Source: Neoscytalidium dimidiatum (Eukaryota; Ascomycota; Dothideomycetes; Botryosphaeriales; Botryosphaeriaceae). From it: DNA of 64,000 bases. The notes under the pieces were generated by a model. It ran no database searches, had not been told where the DNA came from, and saw only the letters and a program-made list of their open reading frames with translations. The stretch lies in contig CM074695.1 in assembly GCA_037367355.1 (NCBI GenBank), forward strand, positions 620,001 to 684,000, given 5' to 3'. Each line of letters opens with the position of its first letter. The first letter of the stretch is position 1. Positions 1-11,379 of this stretch are shown here, piece after piece. The position numbers and the translations under genes are program-made.

Positions 1-8
1 CGTCCGCA

Positions 9-3000
9 ATGGCTGAGCTGGTCAACACTCGCGAGGCGTTCCCCCAACGCTTGACCGAGAACATGGAGCGCCCTGCGCTCGACGACCGCACCTATCGCGT
101 CATCCGCCTGCCGAACAAGCTCGAGGCCCTGCTGATCCATGATCCGGACACCGACAAAGTGAGCGCGGCCATGGACGTCAACGTGGGCAGCTTCAGCGAT
201 GCCGACGACATGCCCGGCATGGCCCACGCCGTGGAACACCTCCTGTTCATGGGCACAAAGAAGGTCAGTTGGAACTTCCGGAAGAGGGCGCATCTGCCGA
301 TTGTCTCTGCGCCGCGCCGCACCTGGCCTGAGACCGCAGCCGTAGCGCGCACGAGGAGCCCGCGCAGCCGGTTGCGAGACACCTGGAAGCCTGCTAACCC
401 ATTCGCCGCCCGCAGTACCCCAAGGAAAACGCGTACAACCAGTACCTCACGGCCCACTCCGGTCACTCAAACGCCTTCACTGCCTCCACCTCGACCAATT
501 ACTATTTCGAAGTCGCTGCACAGTCCAAAACCCCGCCCGCAAGCGAGAATTCGTCAGCAACTAGCAGCCGAGTGGACCTCTCCACAAGGAACGGCTCGCC
601 CTTGTACGGAGCCCTGGACAGATTCGCACAGTTCTTTGTCGAGCCGTTATTCCTTGAAGAGACGTTGGACAGAGAGCTGAAGGCCGTGGATTCGGAAAAC
701 AAGAAGAACTTGCAGAGCGACACGTGGAGATTACATCAGCTCAACAAGACTCTCTCGAACCCTAAGCATCCTTTCTGCCATTTCTCCACCGGCAGCTACA
801 AGACCCTCCATGACGATCCTCTGGCCCGCGGAGTCAAGATCAGGGATGAATTCATTAAGTTTTACGAGAAAAATTATTCGGCGAATCGCATGAAGCTTGT
901 CGTCTTGGGTCGCGAGGGCCTTGACGAGCTGGAGTCATGGGTATCGGAGCTGTTTTCAGAGGTCAAGAACAAGGATCTTCCTCGGAATCGCTGGGATGGT
1001 GTTCAGCCCTTTACCGAAAAAGAGCTTCTCACGCAGATTTTCGCCAAACCAGTGTTTGACATGCGGAACCTTGACCTCTATTTCCCTTACCGTGACGAGG
1101 AGGAACTCTATGAGTCGCAGCCTGGTCGCTATCTCAGCCATTTGATTGGTCATGAGGGGCCGGGCAGCATTTTGGCTTACATCAAAGCAAAGGGATGGGC
1201 GAATGGTTTGGGTGCCGGTCCGGTGCCCCTCTGCCCAGGCTCCGCTTTCTTCAGCATTTCCGTTCGTTTGACCGAGGACGGCCTTAAGAATTACAAAGAA
1301 GTTGTTAAGACCATCTTCCAGTACATTGCGATGCTAAACGAACATGAGCCAAAGGAATGGATTTTTGAGGAGATGAAACGTATGAGTGAGGTGGACTTCC
1401 GCTTCAAACAAAAGAGTCCGGCTAGCAGCACTGCAAGCTCGCTCAGCGGCATTATGCAAAAGCCTTACAAGCGGGACCATCTCTTAAGCGGGCCCGCTCT
1501 CATCCGTAAATTCAACCCCGAGGCTATCAAGGCAGGACTTGCTTGTTTGAGGCCCGACAATTTCCGCATGACTATCGTCAGCCAAGAGGTCCCTGGTGAG
1601 TGGGACCAGAGGGAAAAGTGGTATGGAACCGAATACAAGTACGAGAAGATCCCGCAGGATTTCCTCGGAGAGATCCAGAGCGCGGCGAAGAGCAGTGCGT
1701 CTGCACGCCCATCAGAACTTCATCTCCCGCACAAGAACGAATTCATTCCAACGCGGCTTGAGGTCGAAAGGAAAGAGGTTGATGAGCCATTAATCGCACC
1801 CAAGCTGATTCGCAACGATGGTAAGGTTCGCCTCTGGTATAAGAAGGATGACCGCTTCTGGGTGCCGAAGGCAAACGTGCATGTCACTCTCCGGACTCCT
1901 CTTGTCACGTCTACTCCTCAAGCTGCTGTCATGGCTCTCCTATACAAAGACTTGGTCGAAGATTCCTTGGTAGAGTATTCTTACGACGCCGAGCTTGCGG
2001 GTATCGCATACCGTGTCTCGAACAGTTCTCTGGGTGTCGATATTTCCGTCAGCGGTTATAACGACAAGATGACAATCCTTCTCGAAAAGGTCCTTACGAC
2101 GATGCGTGATTTGGAGGTTCGCGAAGACCGCTTCAATATCGTAAAGGAGAGGCTTATCCGGGGATTCCGCAACACCGAGTTTCAACAACCTTACTACCAG
2201 GTTGGCACGTACACTCGTTGGCTGAGCGCTGAAAAGGGCTGGATTAACGAGGATTACCTGGCTGAGCTGCCTCACGTTACAGCCGAAGATATCCGCCACT
2301 TCTACCCGCAACTCCTCAAGCAGACTCATATTGAAGTGCTTGCGCACGGGAATTTGTACAAGGAGGATGCACTCAAGATGGCGGATCTGGTTGAGTCTAC
2401 ACTCAAAGCACGCCCACTTTCGCCTTCTCAGTGGCCGATCCGCAGAAACGTGATCTTCCCAGAGGGCTGTAACTACATCTACGAGCGTACCTTGAAGGAT
2501 CCCGCAAACGTCAACCACTGCATCGAATACGCTTGTTCGGTCGGAAGCACCCAGGACCGTCATCTCCGTGCGAGGCTTCTCTTGTGGGCTCAGATCACCG
2601 ATGAGCCTGCGTTCAATCAACTTCGAACCAAGGAGCAGCTTGGATACGTCGTCTTCAGCGGCACGACGCAGAACAACACATGGATGGGCTACCGCATCCT
2701 CATCCAGAGCGAACGCTCACCCGATTACCTGGAGGAGCGTATCGACAAGTTCCTTCTGGACGCCGGACAGCTGCTGGAAGAAATGCCAGAGGACGAATTC
2801 GAATCGCACAAAGAGAGCGTGAAGAACCGACGAAAGGAGAAGCTAAAGAACCTCACTCAGGAGACCAACCGGCTCTGGTCGCACGTCTGCAGCGAGTGCT
2901 TCGACTTTGAACTGGGTAAGTTCTCAAGCCCTGTAACACCTTGCCTTGAACCATTTCACATTCCAGGGTTTTATTTTTTTATTTTCCTCGTTTACTGACG

Positions 3001-3578
3001 GAATGATGGAAACAGTCGATCGGGACGTCGCCCACGTCGCACCCCTCACCAAAGCCGACCTCGTGGAATTCTTCAACCACTTCATCTCCCCGCTCTCGCC
3101 TACGCGTGCAAAGGTCTCGGTCCACATGCTCGCGCAGTCTTCCCCGGCGGCCATCGCCAGCTCGGCGCTCGACAGCACCACCCCAGAGCAGCAGGCGTCC
3201 TCGCTCGTCACCCTGGCCGTCCAGTTCCTGAACTCGGAAGGCGTGGGTGCGGAAGCGTCGACGTTGGCGAAGCGCCTCGAGAGCAGCGGCGGCGATGCGC
3301 AGGCGATCGTCGCGGCGGTGGAGGCGCACTTGGTGGAGGACTTGAAGGTCGAGAAGAGCAGGGCGGAGGAGGTGCTGAAGAAGGGGAAGGAGGTGTTTGG
3401 TAAGGCGCTGCCTGGGTTGGGGGTCAAGGTCGGCGGTGGGGAGGAGACGACGGAGGGCAAGAGGCAGCCGATCAAGATCACGGATGTGAGAGATTTCAAA
3501 GCTGGGTTACAGGTCGGTAGGGGACCGAGGGCGGTGCGGGATTTGGGGGAGTTCGAGGAGTTGGAGAGTAAGCTGTAG
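9..3578 (+). CDS. STE23: Insulysin-family M16 zinc metalloprotease (Ste23/IDE-like)
   Basis: Three exons, 9-263, 416-2915 and 3016-3578, give 1105 residues, close to fungal insulin-degrading-enzyme homologues. The inverted zinc site HAVEH (residues 73-77) is present, and the third ligand Glu lies in the following VDSE (about residue 179). Further landmarks are the substrate-pocket region HSGHSNAFTASTSTNYYFE and the C-terminal LRTKEQLGYVVFSG. Introns are 264-415 (GTCAGT..CAG) and 2916-3015 (GTAAGT..CAG), and both splices restore family sequence. The family degrades small peptides in the cytosol; in yeast Ste23/Axl1 also trim the a-factor pheromone precursor. The ATG at 9 follows eight open in-frame bases, so a longer N-terminus outside the window cannot be excluded. 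An alternative start is Met19 (MERPALDDRTYR), where conservation begins. Confidence 0.95.
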
Positions 3579-4425
3579 AATAGTGTGGGCGGGTTTGGAT
3601 TGGATATACGTTGATACCTCTGTAAGGGGCAAGATATTCGGATGAAGACAGGAACCAAGCTGTTAGGCCTGGTGGGGGACTAGTGGTTGTATTACGCATC
3701 GAACACGTCGTCATCGCGGTTGTTGTATACGTGTTTTGTTCATTGCTGGAGCGTGGGCGTGTTGGAGATGCTGTGTGCGGGCTGCTGCTACTGCCTCTTC
3801 GTTGCGCTTGTTCTGGTGTTCTTGGAGCAATCGTGCTAGAAAAAGAATAGGCGAGAGAAAAATGGGGAGAAAAAATTTCTTTTGAAGCGCTCCAATGTAG
3901 CTGTTCTGTCATGCTCTGAGATAGGCTGGATTGCGTTCGATCAACGGGAGGAATTGAGAAACGTATCTGGCATTGTAGTTGCATTAGGAGACCATGCTCT
4001 CTATATTAGATAGTAGATGTACGAGGCAGAATGTTGCTAGCTACAGAGCAAATGACGGAGACCAGCGCGGGGCACGAGTCTGGGGTGTGGGTCCTTGTTT
4101 TATACAATCTGGGTGCTTGGGCTCGGCGCTAAACCGAGTACGAGCGCGGGGCTTGCCAGATGGTCGTCACATCCTTAACCCGCCGAAGAATAAAACCGGA
4201 CAACATCTCTTCCCACTTCCCAGTCTTCCTCCATCTCCATCACCTGTAGAAAAATTGCAATTCGATATCTGAGTCGCCGGGGCGTTTCCACCTTTCCTGC
4301 TAACCCCCCTTCCTACGTTTTCCTACGCCAGCGGGTCAGCTTCAATAGATTTCCCTTTGTTTCCTTTCTCTTCACCTTTTTTTTTTCCCCCCCACCCCCT
4401 TCTCTCTTCGTCATCAATACAAACC
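3579..4425. other. Intergenic: 3' region of the M16 gene and ribokinase promoter
   Basis: No gene seen. Short ORFs on both strands have no recognisable composition. A pyrimidine-rich C/T tract at about 4356-4412 sits just upstream of the ribokinase ATG (context AAACCATGCC), as is common in filamentous fungal core promoters. Confidence 0.5.
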
Positions 4426-5652
4426 ATGCCGCCCAAACAACAACAACAACAACAACAACAACGAACCCCCGTCATCGCCGTCATCGGCTCCCTCAACGTC
4501 GACCTCGTCACCCGCACCCCGCGCGTGCCCGCAGCCGGCGAGACGCTCATCGCGCACGGCTTCTCGACCGGGCACGGCGGCAAGGGCGCCAACCAAGCCG
4601 TCGCCTGCGCGCGCCTGTCCCGTCCCTCCCCCTTTTCTTCTTCTTCTTCTTCTTCTTCTTCTTCTTCTTTTTCTTCCTCCTCCTCCCCGCCAGTCGAGGT
4701 GCGCATGATCGGCGCCGTCGGCGACGACGCCTTCGGCAGCGACTTCCTGGCGGCGCTGCGGGCGGACGGGCTGAACGTGGACGGCGTGCGGGTCGTGGCG
4801 GGCGAGCGGACGGGCACGGCCGTCATCGTCGTCGAGGACGCGACGGGCGAGAACCGCATCATGGTGTGCGCGGGCGCGAACTGGCGGGCCGAGGCGCGGC
4901 CGCTGCTGCCGCTGCCGCTGCCGCCGGGCGCGGACGCGGACGTGGACGTGGACGTGGACGTGGCGGTGCTGCAGCTGGAGGTGCCGATGGAGGTGGTGGA
5001 GGTGAACGTGCGGGACGCGAAGGCGAGGGGGATCGACGTGAGTGCCCAAGAGATTTCCGAGCGGGGGAGTTGGATCCAGGGAGGAGGGCGCGTGCTGATG
5101 CGGGTCGGTTTTAGGTTGTGATTAACCCTGCGCCTGCGGTCCCGCTGAAGGACGAGGTGTATGACGGTCTGGGCCATTTGATCGTTAACGAGTCGGAGGC
5201 TGCGTTGCTTTCTGGGAGGCCCGCGGAGGAGATCACGCCTGAGTCGGATCTGACGGCTGTGGCGGCGGATTTTGTGCGGAGGGGCGTGAGGAACGTGATT
5301 ATTACGCTGGGCGCTGCGGTGAGTGGTGGATTGATTCGGCCTTGGAGGGTTGAGTGCTTTGCTGACGGCCATCAAGGGTGTTTTCTATCATACTGCCGAG
5401 CGCCATGCTGAGGGCTTGCCTGGTAAGCTCATCCCAGCTCAGAAGGTCAAGGTTGTCGACACGACCGCTGCTGGAGACACCTTTGTTGGTGCGTATGCTG
5501 TTGCTGTCGCGAGGAGTAGAGCAGAGTCCACCAAAGGTGTCTTTGATATCGATGCGGCTATTGCGTTTGCGAACAGAGCCGCAGCACAGACGGTGCAGAG
5601 GAAGGGAGCGCAGTCAGCAATTCCGTGGTTGAACGAGGTCCCAGAGGCTTGA
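4426..5652 (+). CDS. RBK1: Ribokinase (PfkB family carbohydrate kinase)
   Basis: Three exons, 4426-5037, 5115-5318 and 5377-5652, give 363 residues. The protein phosphorylates D-ribose at O5 using ATP, feeding ribose to the pentose phosphate pathway. Landmarks are the N-terminal substrate motif (IGSLNVDLV), the PfkB signature 1 glycines (GHGGKGANQAVACARL), the NP-A and NESEA strands in exon 2, and the catalytic-base signature DTTAAGDTFVGAY in exon 3. Introns are 5038-5114 and 5319-5376; the second uses an AAG acceptor after a GCTGAC branch site. Microsatellites add a poly-Gln N-terminus (CAA repeat), a Ser-rich loop of about 20 residues (TTC repeat, 4635-4669) and a DVDVDVDV stretch, which explains the length beyond the usual 300-340 residues. 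The neighbours give no functional clue. Confidence 0.93.
4438..4462. repeat. (CAA)n microsatellite
   Basis: Trinucleotide run encoding a poly-Gln stretch immediately after the ribokinase start. Confidence 0.95.
4635..4669. repeat. (TTC)n microsatellite in coding sequence
   Basis: TTC/TCT repeat inside ribokinase exon 1, translated as poly-Ser. It lies between the glycine-rich substrate motif and the next beta strand, so it is probably a tolerated surface loop. Confidence 0.95.
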
Positions 5653-6322
5653 ATGACCACCACGACAGTTAGCTGAACATAGACCCATCGGCTGTCTTGG
5701 GCTATACAGATGTGCACGGGATTTGCCTTCCGCAAAGTACATCGCCACCGTAACATGGGAGGGCTGCTAAGATCAAGGCATGTATTTACCTACAATATGA
5801 TCTCAGCTGCTTGCCTTGGCCTTGTCCCAGTGTTCCATTCGGCATTCTATTCTCTCGCCCGTAATCCTTCTGCCTGAGTTATCGAACGTTCAGTGGTCTA
5901 CTTTGTTGTTGAAAGGTCAGCACGCTAACCTAAGATCTTATCTCCGTCTCCGCTTCATCCATCCTGACCACCACCACGCTTCAAGCGCAGAAACGAAGAG
6001 TCATTGGTCAACATTTCACAGGCCCTGCTTTGTGGCACCAGGATCCATAGTGGGTGCGACCGCAATCTAAAACCCAGCGAGAAGTTGATGAAACCCCTCA
6101 TTCCCCACCCCCGCATTACATCTATCTAGCTCTTACATCAGCAGTCGCTGTCTGTAGTCGGTTATATCTCGTCGGCCCACATGCAAGAAACTGTCGGGAT
6201 GGTCTTAAACACTCGGTTCGACGGCAGGTGTACAGCTAAATTTGAGCTGTACTCACTCCGCGGCTGTTTATTCATTTCACTGGACTCAGTGTGAACAAGG
6301 TGGAAACGGAGTTTACGCTACC
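5653..6322. other. Intergenic: ribokinase 3' end and monooxygenase promoter
   Basis: No supported gene. The longest forward open frame upstream of 6323 merely extends the monooxygenase frame to 6242 and lacks family-like sequence. Confidence 0.5.
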
Positions 6323-8212
6323 ATGGCCGCCAACGGGATATCGTACCAAACCCCTCAAGTGCCGCTTGCAAAGATTGGCGGCCCACTGCCGTCGACGCCC
6401 ATCCCAGATGGTGTTGACCACGCAAGCATTGCGGCACATGCTGTTGAGCAACTGCACGATCTGAATGCCGCAGCCCTGAAAGACGACGGTATGTGGCGAG
6501 ACCAGCTCGCGCTGACCGGGACGTACCGTACGTTTACCGGTTCGCAGACCGTGGAGTTGGCGTGGAAAGAACTCATTTCCACCAGCAAGCTTCGTGGCTT
6601 GACAGTGATCCCTGGTTCTTCCCACGTCGTTCGAGCAGGGCCTACGTTGCATTTTGTCGAAGTGAGGTACGTCTTTTCCCTCTACCCCGAGGGGAAGAGG
6701 CAGAGGCATTGTTCCGGTTATATCAGGGTAGTGCCAGTGGGGGACGAATGGAAGATATGGATCGTCTGTACCCTCCTCGAAGATATTGAGGGATACGGCA
6801 CGAGCGACAAGCTGGAGCCCCTATCTCCGGAGCAGAGCGAGAAGGAAATTGCAGCGAACAGTATGTCCTCCGGCACAGATCGCTTCGACGTTGTTATCAT
6901 CGGAGGTGGTCAGGGTGGGCTGTCGACTGCCAGCCGTCTCAAGGCCTTGGGCATATCTCACGTGGTGCTCGACCGGAACAGCGAAGTTGGTGGCAACTGG
7001 CTCAGCAGGTACAAGTCCTTCACCCTCCACACGTCCAAGTCATTGAGTGACCTGCCATACGGTGGGGTGTTCACATCGGACGACATTCCCTACTTCCCCA
7101 CCGCCAAACACATCGCGGACGGGTATAAGAGGTTCGTCAAGCGCTTCGGCCTCAACGTCTGGCTCTCCTGCGTCGGCAAAAAAGCCGCCTGGGACCCCAA
7201 CAAGGAATACTGGACCATCGAATTCGACTATTCCCCGTCAACCCTCCAGAATGGCTCCTCCTCTTCCGAGCCCAACGGCAGCACCAACGAGACCGGCAAC
7301 AACACCTCCCGCCACACCATCCACGCCAAACACCTCATCTTCGCCATGGGCGGCGGCGGGCAAGTCCCAAAGTACCCGGACATCCCGAACCGGCACCTCT
7401 TCCGCGGCGAGGCGCTGCACTCGGTCGACTACACCAGCGCGGCGGGGTGGCGCGGCCGGCGCGGCGCCATCATCGGCACGGCCAACACGGCGCACGACGT
7501 GTCGGCGGACATGGCGGGCGCGGGGCTGGCGTCGGTCACGCTGGTGCAGCGCGGCCGCACGCCCGTCATGCCCGAGTCCTTCTTCCGCGAGCGCTTCGAC
7601 CCGCTGTACCACCCGGGCGCCGACGTCGCGCGCGCCGACCGCGCCATGGAGAGCGCGCCGCTGCCCGTCACGCACAAGATGGTGCTCGCCGGCGTCCGGG
7701 CCTCGGCCGCCCGCATCCCCGAGTACTTCGAGCGGCTGGAGCGCGCCGGGTTCGACGTCGATCGCGAGGTCGATCTCCTGCACGTGCTGTACGAGCGCAT
7801 GGGCGGCCACTACTACGACGTCGGCGCGAGCGGGAAGATCGTGGACGGCTCCGTCAAGGTCAAGCGCGGCGTCGTCGAGTCGTTCACGGAGACGGGCTTG
7901 CGGTTTGCGGACGGCAGCACGCTGGATGCGGACGTCGTGGTCTACGCCACCGGGTTCGTGGGAAACATGCGGCTCGCCGCGGCGGAGATTGTGGGTGAGG
8001 AGATGGGGGCGCGGCTGGAGGATTTCTGGGGCGTGGATAGGGAGGGCGAGCTGCGTGGTGTGTGCAAGCCGATGGTCGGGCAGAAGAATGTCTGGTACAT
8101 GGGCGGGGATACGCGGTTTGCGAGGTACCATTCGAGGTTGTTGGCATTGCAAATCAAGGCGGACTTGGAAGGGGAGGCGTTGGAAGTTTATAGGAAGACG
8201 CCGGGTGAGTGA
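6323..8212 (+). CDS. NTF2-like domain plus flavin-containing monooxygenase
   Basis: A single-exon gene of 629 residues. Residues 1 to about 175 resemble the NTF2/SnoaL-like domain commonly fused to fungal FMO-type enzymes. From about residue 190 a Rossmann FAD site (VVIIGGGQGGLSTASRL) begins. It is followed by VGGNW and by the FMO signature FRGEALHSVDY (FxGxxxHxxxY) near residue 360. A second nucleotide site reads AIIGTANTAHDVSADM, which is unusual because the usual GxGxSG/A is changed to GTANTA. The ATGF-type motif YATGFVGN lies near residue 540. The family uses NADPH and O2 to oxygenate or Baeyer-Villiger oxidise small molecules; the substrate here is unknown. The start at 6323 (CTACCATGGCC) is preferred over 6242 because the upstream residues look non-coding. 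A GTGAGT overlaps the stop, so a short terminal exon remains possible. It is convergent with the RNase H-like gene. Confidence 0.87.
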   Translation: MAANGISYQTPQVPLAKIGGPLPSTPIPDGVDHASIAAHAVEQLHDLNAAALKDDGMWRDQLALTGTYRTFTGSQTVELAWKELISTSKLRGLTVIPGSSHVVRAGPTLHFVEVRYVFSLYPEGKRQRHCSGYIRVVPVGDEWKIWIVCTLLEDIEGYGTSDKLEPLSPEQSEKEIAANSMSSGTDRFDVVIIGGGQGGLSTASRLKALGISHVVLDRNSEVGGNWLSRYKSFTLHTSKSLSDLPYGGVFTSDDIPYFPTAKHIADGYKRFVKRFGLNVWLSCVGKKAAWDPNKEYWTIEFDYSPSTLQNGSSSSEPNGSTNETGNNTSRHTIHAKHLIFAMGGGGQVPKYPDIPNRHLFRGEALHSVDYTSAAGWRGRRGAIIGTANTAHDVSADMAGAGLASVTLVQRGRTPVMPESFFRERFDPLYHPGADVARADRAMESAPLPVTHKMVLAGVRASAARIPEYFERLERAGFDVDREVDLLHVLYERMGGHYYDVGASGKIVDGSVKVKRGVVESFTETGLRFADGSTLDADVVVYATGFVGNMRLAAAEIVGEEMGARLEDFWGVDREGELRGVCKPMVGQKNVWYMGGDTRFARYHSRLLALQIKADLEGEALEVYRKTPGE

Positions 8213-8449
8213 ATATGATGGCCAGGAAAGAAAGAGGGGGTGTTGGTTCAAGAGAGTGCCTTCTGCTTCTTTCCCTCGTTTTCCGTGTTCTCTTTGCTAC
8301 CCATAACGAATACAACGACCTCTAGCCCTTTTCCAGCGTACCAGATCCCAATTCCTCAGCCCCAGTAGCCAACCGAACCCGCCGAAACCTTCCCTTCCCC
8401 ATATTCCCCCCACAAGCCAACCAGAAATACCAACCCCTAGAACGCCGGA

Positions 8450-8714
8450 TCACAACCCCTTCCCGACCAACCCCACCGCCCCGGCATTCTCCTCCCTCCC
8501 CACCAGCAACCACAACACCTCCACGCCCATCCACTCCAGCCACGTGATCCGCCGATCCAGGTACCAGAACAAATCCACGTTCGCCACCACCTTCCCCCTC
8601 GAATTCGCCCACCCGCGCCCCTTCCACCGGCCCAGCAGCTCCGTCGCGCCCCGCACCAGGTACTGCGAATGCGACCTGATCACCACCTGGCTCAACACGC
8701 CTTCCTCCGCTTCC

Positions 8715-8756
<42 letters not shown>

Positions 8757-9538
8757 CCATCTTCCCCTCCGTCCCCGTATCCTCCCCGGCGCAGCAGCAA
8801 ACCCCTCCTCCTCTTTCCCCCCCTGCCACCGCCGCCGCCGCCGCCGTCGTCCGAGCGCCGCGCCTCCTCGGCCGCCCGCACGAACTCCCCCACCCGCTCC
8901 AGCGCCTTGATGCCGGCCAGCAGGTCCGCGCGCTCGCGCGTCAGCGGCGCGCCGTCGGCGCCGAAGCCGTAGACGGCGTTGAGCGGCGACGTCGCGGAGA
9001 AGTGGACGGCGGCGGCAGCGGCGGGCGGGAGATGCGGGGCCGGGCCGCGGCGGTAGGAGCTTGCGCAGGAGACGAGGATGGCGTCGGCGTGGAAGGTGAG
9101 GGGTTTGCCGTCGACGTGAGGCGAGGACGGAGAGGAGGGGTGGTGATGGTGGTGCTCGTGCTCGTCCGGGTGCGGGCAGGGGAGGTGGGTTAGGGGGTGG
9201 GTGGCGTGGAGGGCGTCGAGGTGGGGGAGGGTGAGGGCGGTGGGGTTTTGTCCGTTATTGTCGTCGTCGTCGTCGTCGTCGTTTCTAGAAGTGGTTGGGA
9301 ACAGGGACGGAGGCGAGGTGGAGAGGATGGCTGTGTCGAGGATGGTTTTGGGTGGGGGTGTGGTGGAAGGGCTGGGGGAGGTAGGGGTCAGGGTCGCGGA
9401 GGACGAGGGCGTGCTGCTGGTGCTGGTGCTGGTCGTAGACGAGTATTTCGGACGAGATTGGAGTTTGATGGCCGGGTGCGGGTTGTAGAGGCGGGTCGGT
9501 GACCACTCCGTGCATGTTTTGTGGTAATAATGGGCCAT
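8450..9538 (-). CDS. Divergent RNase H-like fold protein, probably catalytically dead
   Basis: A single-exon gene of 362 residues starting at the ATG at 9538 (MAHYYHKTCTEW). The N-terminal third is Ser/Thr/Pro-rich and disordered, with Asp and His runs. From about residue 125 the sequence follows the RNase H1 order: a first strand (DAILVSCASSYRRG), then TRERADLLAGIKAL, then VVIRSHSQYLVRGATELL..RWKGRGW, and finally VEVLWLLVGREENAGAV. The fold landmarks (SxYLVRG, W..RGW, REEN) are kept. The four metal-binding acids appear replaced: D to A, E to D, D to H and D to G. A TCA microsatellite (8715-8756) encodes a 13-16 residue poly-Asp loop, preceded by Gly-rich sequence. The assignment rests on motif order only. 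If correct, the protein probably binds nucleic acid or partners rather than cleaving RNA-DNA hybrids. Confidence 0.7.
8715..8756. repeat. (TCA)n microsatellite in coding sequence
   Basis: About 14 trinucleotide units, read on the reverse strand as poly-Asp inside the RNase H-like protein. Confidence 0.95.
9260..9282. repeat. (GTC)n microsatellite in coding sequence
   Basis: Trinucleotide run read on the reverse strand as a second poly-Asp stretch (DDDDDDD) in the N-terminal region of the RNase H-like protein. Confidence 0.95.
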
Positions 9539-11379
9539 GGTGATTGCCCTTCTCCTCTTGTGCGGCTGATCGAGCTTCAGATGGGAACTTGAGATTCTGA
9601 ACGAGTGATCAGAGCAAATCAGATAAGCCATGGGTTTGGAGTGTACCTGAAAGCTTGTTTTTCCGAATGGATTGTGGGGGGTGCCAGGGGAGTCCGGTGG
9701 TGGTGAGTGGTGTACTCCTCAACGGGCTGCGGCGCACTATCGGCAGTGCCAGATCGAAAGCTAGACACAGCTTATGCAAAATAAAGAACGCAGCAGGAAC
9801 GAATGAAGTTGACGGCAACCCCCGGCAGGGCTACATGCTGCATTTTTATCCCATCGAAATCCACAAGTGCGGTCAGACTGCTCCCTTTCTTCAGACCGCA
9901 AGACTGCATTATGGCGGGACGGAGCTCCGGAAGCCTGGAGAAAAGAACGCATTGTGAGCAGACGGCATTGTGCGCTGAGCGCACGAGACAAGATGGACAC
10001 GTGTGAAGAGGTTGGTGGAGCCCGCACAGACATCCGGCAGCCGGCGTTGTGGGGAAGTTGTGACTGGGATGGAGGAGCACGCCACAGGTGCGGGCTTTCT
10101 TTTGTTTGAGGACCAAAAATCGCGTCGATAAAGTGTGGGAGATCCGGAGATCAAAGTACGATGTTTGGTCAATATTAAATATGAGAAGTCCTGGTATAAG
10201 ACTACATGAAGACGGTTGTTGATCGAAGAGCAGACATCTTTGTTGAGGGTACATTACAAACGCCACGCGCACAATACTCCGGGCTTGCATGGTTTTTCAC
10301 CCTGAAACAGACGCCGAAACGGTACCTTGCATCTTTCGTGACAAAGGATGCCGACGAGTCATGAGGAAGAGCCGTGAGCTGCTACATGGGGACACCTCTC
10401 GGCCTTCGGTTTCTTGAAGCCTTCGAAGCACGAGGAGCTCTGCCGATTTAGTTGAAATAGGTAAAGTGCATCACAGTCTTCTGGAAAGCGCAGAAAGTGT
10501 TGTAAAGACTGTCGGTGAGGATTCGTGTCATGGTTTCGCAGCCGGTTGGTTTACGTTCAAAAGGAAAGCAAAGCTAGTGCGAAGCCTCAGTGAAAGCGAC
10601 AGGGCCGGAACTGTGGAATTTGTGCAATACTGTAGATCTTCTCTCAGGGAGCAACCAGAGGATCTTAGTAAATACCCAGGGTGGCTTTTTTGAGCCCGAT
10701 GCGAGGCTCGCCGGCGAACTCCTGCCAGTTTTCCACAAGCTTTTTCGCAGCCACATCCGGTTCCTTGTTGGCCACCCTTAGGACGTGAAGGCACTTGACG
10801 TTCGAATTGAATTGTTCTTCAAGATGGGTGTCGTCAGCACCAACTGTTCGAGCAGCTTCCTATCAGCAACGGGCTCCCGATGATATTGTTCAAGGTCATC
10901 GTTCGCTACAGCTTGGATTTGGAAGGAGCTGCGATGGAAGTGATAGAAAGACTAAATCATGCTGTAGAGTCATTGTTCTTCTGTTGGTAAAAACACGGAT
11001 TCCTACAATGCAATGTTCTAGCTAGAAAGTTGAATCAAAATGCTGCGTGGATGGTGCGAAGAACTTGCAGTCTGCAAGGAGCAATCCTTCATACATCCGG
11101 AGTGCGGTGCCCTCGCCCGGTTTTGGATGATGACCGGGGCCGACCTCGTCGAGTGTTCTATACATATCACGACATCCCGGTCTGACGACGCTCGGTTGCA
11201 TGCAGAAGGAACGTGGTGGCCACGCTAGTCACTTGCCGATTTCGCGAAGCCAGGCAGCAGTGGCGGTGGCATTTGCAGTGGCAGTGCACCGTGCGTGCCC
11301 GCTGAATATCCATCTCTCGACTCTCTCCCGACACCATCGTCCACGGCGCACCGCGATTTATCTATCTCACGTTTCCAGG
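9539..11379. other. Gene-free interval between the RNase H-like and F-box-like genes
   Basis: About 1.8 kb. Several overlapping frames of 60-170 codons exist on both strands, but none shows protein-like composition, family motifs or a consistent splice model. It presumably contains the two divergent promoters. Confidence 0.5.

Noticed and set aside
6205..6235. GGTTCGA string resembling a tRNA B-box
   Set aside because: No A-box or acceptor-stem pairing at the expected distance.
6242..6322. Upstream in-frame start for the monooxygenase
   Set aside because: The extra 27 residues lack family resemblance and the ATG at 6323 has a better context.
7047..8306. 419-codon frame overlapping the monooxygenase on the same strand
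   Set aside because: Arg/Ser/Thr/Pro-only composition, a shadow of GC-rich third positions in the monooxygenase frame.
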